From positions 496,001 through 560,000 of the forward strand of contig JAVSML010021669.1 in NCBI GenBank assembly GCA_038503035.1: a DNA stretch of 64,000 bases. The letters are read 5' to 3'. This DNA is from Crocodylus rhombifer. Lineage: Eukaryota; Chordata; Crocodylia; Crocodylidae. Below are positions 59,812 to 64,000 of the stretch, in pieces (positions within the stretch are counted from its first letter, which is position 1; every line of letters begins with the position of its first letter). The notes below the pieces were generated by a model. That model searched no databases. It saw nothing but the letters and a program-made list of their open reading frames with translations, and had not been told where the DNA came from. The position numbers and the translations under genes were made by a program.

Positions 59812-60734
59812 TGTAACGGCAGGGGGAGCCTTCTCAGGGCCAGTCTACCAATGACCCGGCCACCTGTTTCTGGGCCAACCACCCACCTTTTCACTTGCCA
59901 TGCCTTGATGATATTTAATTAGGATATTAATTAGGTGGGAGGCCCATTTCTTGTCCTGATGCCACAGAGCACTATCTGTGGCTCTTTTTCTCCCCTACAC
60001 CACAGCCCAAGCCTCACAAATGGCATCCATGGATCTTAACCTTACTGGCCCCACACTGGGCCCCAGAATCCTCCACTCTAGACCGCTACAAGATCCCTCT
60101 ACTCAGGTGGCCTACCCCACCTTCATTCTGGGCTACTTAGCTCCCTGAGCTGTTCCCCCGTATGGGTGTGGTCCCACCGGGACCTTTGGCTACACAGGCC
60201 CAGGCCTCATGTCCAGACCAGTCAGAACCCTGGGCCCTTGGCTCTGGGTGTCCCTTGTGGTAGGCCCCTAGCCCTTTGACCCTTCTGATCCTGGCCCCAG
60301 CATTGACCAGTCAAGGGATTTCAAGTTGGGCTTCTGAGTCTATAGCCCCACTCTCTCTCCTGGGTCCATCTTCTGGACCTTACGAGGGGGTAACCCACCC
60401 AGTTCTGGGAGCTGGGGTTATTAAGGCACCCTGACCCGCCTTTCACTGGGGTGGTAACTGGCCTCATATTTCCTGGAGGCTCCCATGCCACTGAAAGCCC
60501 CCACCAGGTTATCCACTCCCAGCAGGGTGCAGTTTTAGGTCATGCCCAGGACTAGGAGCCTCCAAACCATCCCCTACAGCTTACCTCCAAGTTGTTGCAT
60601 GCAGCCTTGCAGCCAGGGAATATTGCTCTGTTTATATAGGCGGCCAGAGATCTAAAATGGCTGCTGCAATCAAGCACCTGCTGGCTGCTCGGCTGAGTCC
60701 TTAAAGTGTCAGGCACCAACAGTGCCCTGCCACA
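59812..60734 (-). mobile_element. Gypsy-associated LTR, minus orientation (923 bp)
   Basis: The reverse complement starts TGTGGCAGGGCACTGTTGG and ends CCCCTGCCGTTACA, with CCTATATAAACAGAG as the TATA-like box. It is the inverted counterpart of 57314-58233, with visible divergence and a lost AATAAA. Minus-strand gag lies upstream of it (higher coordinates). Confidence 0.75.
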
Positions 60735-60831
60735 AGGACATATTGTACAACATTTTGTGCAGTGGAGATCTGGAACTGCCATGATTCCTGCAGTAAGTCC
60801 AGCACCCCTCAGGGCTGCCTCCCATGTAATA

Positions 60832-61345
60832 CAGGCAGCCCTCGGACTTACAACACAATTGGTTCCTGAAAACAGCATCTTAAGTTGAAACGTTGTAACT
60901 CGGAACCAATTTTCCTCTGGGAAACAATGTTATAAGTGGGGGATTGGTTCCTGAACTAAGGTCCAATACCCTGTTTTCACCAAAAATAACCCATAATTTT
61001 GTACTCAATCAATTACAGATGAGTAATGTAGCTACATTAATGTATTTATATTGTAAATAGCAATCATATTGATTTGGAAGGACCCAATACCCTATTTTCA
61101 TAAAAAATAACTCAGAATTTTGTACTCAATCAATTATAGGTCATAATATAGCCACATCAATGTATTTATATTGTAAATAGCAATCATATTGATTTGGAAG
61201 GACTTCTTTGAGGTGACTTTACTGGACTTTTTGAAGGGTTCTTGGCTAGAGTCTTCTGTGGAGTCTTGGCTGCAGGTTTTTCTGGAGTCTTGTCTGCTTT
61301 CTTAAAGAAAGTGTCCAAGAAAGTTTGGACAGATGTTGTTGCAGT
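60832..61345 (-). pseudogene. Tigger-like element remnant: transposase C-terminus and 3' end
   Basis: The plus-strand border TA then CAGGCAGCCCTCGGACTTAC with GTTGTAACTCGG text looks like a pogo/Tigger terminus. On the minus strand a frame from about 61340 reads SVQTFLDTFFKKADKTPEKP, continues with repeated AKTP/KSP motifs, and ends SPSKSI-stop at 61184-61186. LDxFFKK followed by a KTP-rich tail is typical of Tigger-type transposases. The rest of the transposase and the opposite terminus are missing. Confidence 0.6.
60962..61202. repeat. Tandem duplication, two units of about 120 bp
   Basis: Unit 1 (60962-61082) and unit 2 (61083-61202) share ATTTTGTACTCAATCAATTA, TGTATTTATATTGTAAATAG and CAATCATATTGATTTGGAAG. 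The duplicated segment includes the transposase stop codon, so the extra copy lies in the 3' untranslated part of the Tigger-like remnant. Confidence 0.85.
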
Positions 61346-61959
61346 AAAGCTGGGTCACCAACAGCTGGAACTGCCAAGTTCCCATGGCCTGATCTTTAGT
61401 CATCCAGTCCCCAGGCAATTCAAGTTGGGGATCCTGGTTGGTCAGGCAGCGTCAAATGGGCTAATTGGCCACATAGGCAAACAAAACAGGGTCTTCCTGC
61501 TGGTCCCACAAAAAATTCTGGGTCACCCACAATTGACCCAGCTCAGTGGGCCCTGATATGTTACTTCCCCTTCTAGAGGGTCTAAATTACACCAGACTAC
61601 AACTCCTTTCCCTGGATGCTTCTGTTGCCCAAGGAGGGCTTCTTGCCAAGTCTGCCTCTGTTCTTGGCATGACCAGGGCTGTGACCCAAGTAACCGGGGG
61701 TCCCAAAAAGGGTAGATCTCCCAAAGTGTAGGTTCTGCTTGGTTAGGGCCCTTGGTCTCACCAACTGTCAGTAACAGATATGCCACAGGGTAGGGGTGGG
61801 GGGGGGCGTTCCTCATGGATACAGGCCACATAAATACATCCCCCTACTGGGAAGTCTTCAACTTTCACATAGCTCAGGCCTGGTCAAATGTCTGGCCTGA
61901 GCTAGAGTCTACAAGCCCATTGACACAGACCTCTCAAATCTTTATAGGGACCACACAGC
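61346..61959. other. Unassigned part of the Gypsy region
   Basis: A minus-strand frame (61523-61831) is open for 102 codons between the gag-like sequence and the Tigger remnant. It may be the gag-protease linker of the same Gypsy element, but I see no protease active-site motif. Confidence 0.3.
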
Positions 61960-63110
61960 TCCTCACATCAGGGTCCCCCCTGCAACCTTGTCCAATAAGT
62001 TAATATCCACAGCCCATCTGGGGGCAGTCTTGGGCTCAGTATCTCTTCTCCCTGCACCAGAAGCAGGTTAGTTGGGCATCTGGCCTTCTGTGCAGACTGT
62101 AGGGTTGCCCTAGGGGTACCAGAGTCCTGCAAAATCAGTTGCTGGCCCCTTCCTGAGCTGGGGTCAGGGAGATGATTGGGCTGCCGCTTGGTCCGGCACC
62201 CTCCATGTCCCTGCAGACACCCCACACCCCCTGAGTTTTCCCCTACCACTTAATGGCTGACTCCCTCAGAGATCTTAACACTCAAGTTCTGTTCCCAGAA
62301 AGCCCTCTGCTCTCCTAGTGGTTTTCTTTAGAGTGGCCACATGGAGGTGATACACCCACGTGTGCATCTCTGCCAGGAAGACAGTGCAAAATTGCTCCAG
62401 TACCACCAGTTCCACAATCTCCCCCACTGATCAGGTATCTGGGTGGAGCAACTGGGTACATAAATCTTTTAGTCTCTGAACCATAGCTCAGGGGCAGATG
62501 TGTGGGTCCCAGGCCTTGGTTTTAAACCACCATTGGTAGGCTTCCTCAGTAAGGCCCAGGTGATCGAGAATTTCTGCCTTAAGCGTCCTGTAGTCTCAAG
62601 CTGCCTCCAACCCTAAGGCATGATAAGCAGCTTGTGTCTCCTCCATAAGAAGTAAGGCTACCCATACAGCCCAGGTGACCCAGGCCCACTAGTACAATTC
62701 TGCTACTTGTTCAAACATGGCTAAGAAGACTTCTGGGTTATTGATTGGCCCCTATCTTGGACAGAACACCAGGCTCACTCCTGGGATGCACAGGTCTCCA
62801 TCCTGTTGACCCAGGTTCTACTGCCATTCCATTTGCTGTTGCAAGAATTCCTGCTGTTACAGCTACAGCTGTTTTTGCAATTGGTGTTGTTGCTGCTGCA
62901 AGTGTCTTTGAAATTGCTGTAGGTGCAGCTGGAGCTGATGGAACTGCTGCTGTTGCAGCTGAAGCTGCTGTAAAAGAGCCTCCTTTTCCATCCTTGGAGG
63001 GAGAGCTTAAAGTGCCTGTGTTCTCCACCAGCTGTAGCAGGCCACATAGTTCGCCTGGCACCTCCAGGCTCAAATCAATCTTTGAATCCTTAAATTAACT
63101 CCCAGGTCCA
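61960..63110 (-). pseudogene. Ty3/Gypsy gag remnant
   Basis: The minus strand from about 63000 down encodes, in one frame, a Leu/Gln-rich segment (LLQQLQLQQQQFHQLQLHLQ), then FLAMFEQVAE, an AYHALGLEAA..Y..LKAEIL stretch, VELVVLEQF and EMHTWVYHL. This is the order of a SCAN-like Gypsy Gag capsid. Near 62070 a CFWCREKRY..QDCP piece looks like a degraded zinc knuckle. Stops and frameshifts are frequent. Its orientation matches the LTR at 59812-60734, which may be its 3' LTR with pol deleted between. Confidence 0.7.
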
Positions 63111-63279
63111 GATTACCTGGTCACCACGGAAGTCTCTCTGAGCTTCCAACACAAATTCAAGCTCTGGGTTAAACCAGACCACAGAGAGCAACATAAAATA
63201 CCAACAGTCCACGATGAGTGCCCAGAAGCCTGGGTTAGTTCTTTCCCTGAACTCTCTTTTCCTCTTGGGAGAGACCTGC

Positions 63280-64000
63280 TAGGGCTGTGCAAAATTTTGC
63301 TGGCTGTTTCATTTCGACACTGTTTCAACTCACTTTGGGCTTGAAACAGCAAAATTCAAATGAAATGAAAGTCTTCAAAACAGCCTCGAAACAAAATGAG
63401 GGCAGTTGAAATGTTTTGAAAGTTTTGAAACATTTCATGTTTCGAAGTTGCCTGGGTGAGTTCCCCTCCCCAGTGCTATGAAGGGCGCTGGGGAGGGGAA
63501 CACAGCCCCGCTGCTATTGATGAGGCTGGAGAAGTGAACTGAGCCCTATCATTCAGTTCCCCTGCCCAGCGCTACAATCGATGGGGCTGAGGAAGGGAAC
63601 TGAGCCCGATTGTACTGCTGGAGAGGGGATCAGCTGGGCTGAATTCTCTTCCTCAGCCCAATCGATTACAACTCTGGGAACTGAGCCAAATCGCACAACA
63701 CCTGCAGCCTTCCTGGGTCGTGGCTCCTGATTTGCCTGCCAGAAGAAAGAAGTTGGGTGCTGCTGCCTGGGACCAGTGGCATGCTGGCGCTGGTCCCAGG
63801 TGGGAGCACCCAACTTCCCTCCCTCATATGGCAGGCAGATGGGGGGCCCACAACCCCGGGAGGACTGGCACAGCCCCCACAGCCCTCCCCACCCCTATCT
63901 GCCTGCCAGATGAGAGAGGCTGTTTTGTGCTTCCCCATTATAGCCTATGGGTGAAATGTTAAAACAGTGTCACTGTTTCAATTAAATGAAACAGAACAGC
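63280..64000. mobile_element. hAT element of the TAGGGCTGTG family, cut by window end
   Basis: It starts TAGGGCTGTGCAAAATTTTG, is rich in TTTCGA/GAAACA words, and then has a GC-rich core (63440-63930) containing GGCAGGCAGATGGGGGGCCC and CCCACAGCCCTCCC, shared with 56061-56893. AT-rich terminal-type sequence (GTTTCAATTAAATGAAACAG) begins again at the window edge, so only a little of the right end is missing. Confidence 0.75.

Overview
This is a vertebrate nuclear window, most likely from a crocodilian or a turtle. The evidence is a multi-exon vertebrate gene with GT-AG introns, one fairly long CR1 LINE plus several CR1 3' tails, and a dense layer of hAT-type, Tigger-type and palindromic DNA transposons, an ERV-like solo LTR and Ty3/Gypsy remnants. 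The species call is inference; nothing here was searched against a database.

The only host gene I can support is ANO10 (TMEM16K, an endoplasmic-reticulum lipid scramblase), on the minus strand. Eight coding exons join in frame to exactly 492 codons, from the ATG at 41771 down to 5231. As recalled, the human protein has 660 residues, so about 168 C-terminal codons lie beyond the low-coordinate end of the window. A CpG island at about 43870-44440, with GC boxes, two CRE-like sites and a minus-strand splice donor at 44130, is the probable promoter and non-coding first exon.

Layout: 1-5230 is intron with a broken LINE and a minisatellite. 5231-41785 holds the coding exons and their introns. The largest intron (10847-25067) contains a GC-rich tandem array inside a transposon copy, an unidentified decayed coding-like stretch, a CR1 LINE, and a 1.7-kb inverted repeat with a Tigger-type element inserted in one arm. 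43870-44440 is the promoter. 44441-64000 is upstream of the gene and holds no host gene I can recognise; it is nearly all mobile elements, ending with a rearranged Gypsy element whose LTRs and pol pieces lie on alternating strands.

The strongest unusual signals are: a short Tigger-type element that, from memory, looks almost identical to a common human-genome family although the locus is reptilian; the palindrome it interrupts; a series of non-autonomous hAT elements with 8-bp target duplications and GC-rich, tandemly expanded cores; and a roughly 300-bp in-place inversion within the Gypsy pol remnant.
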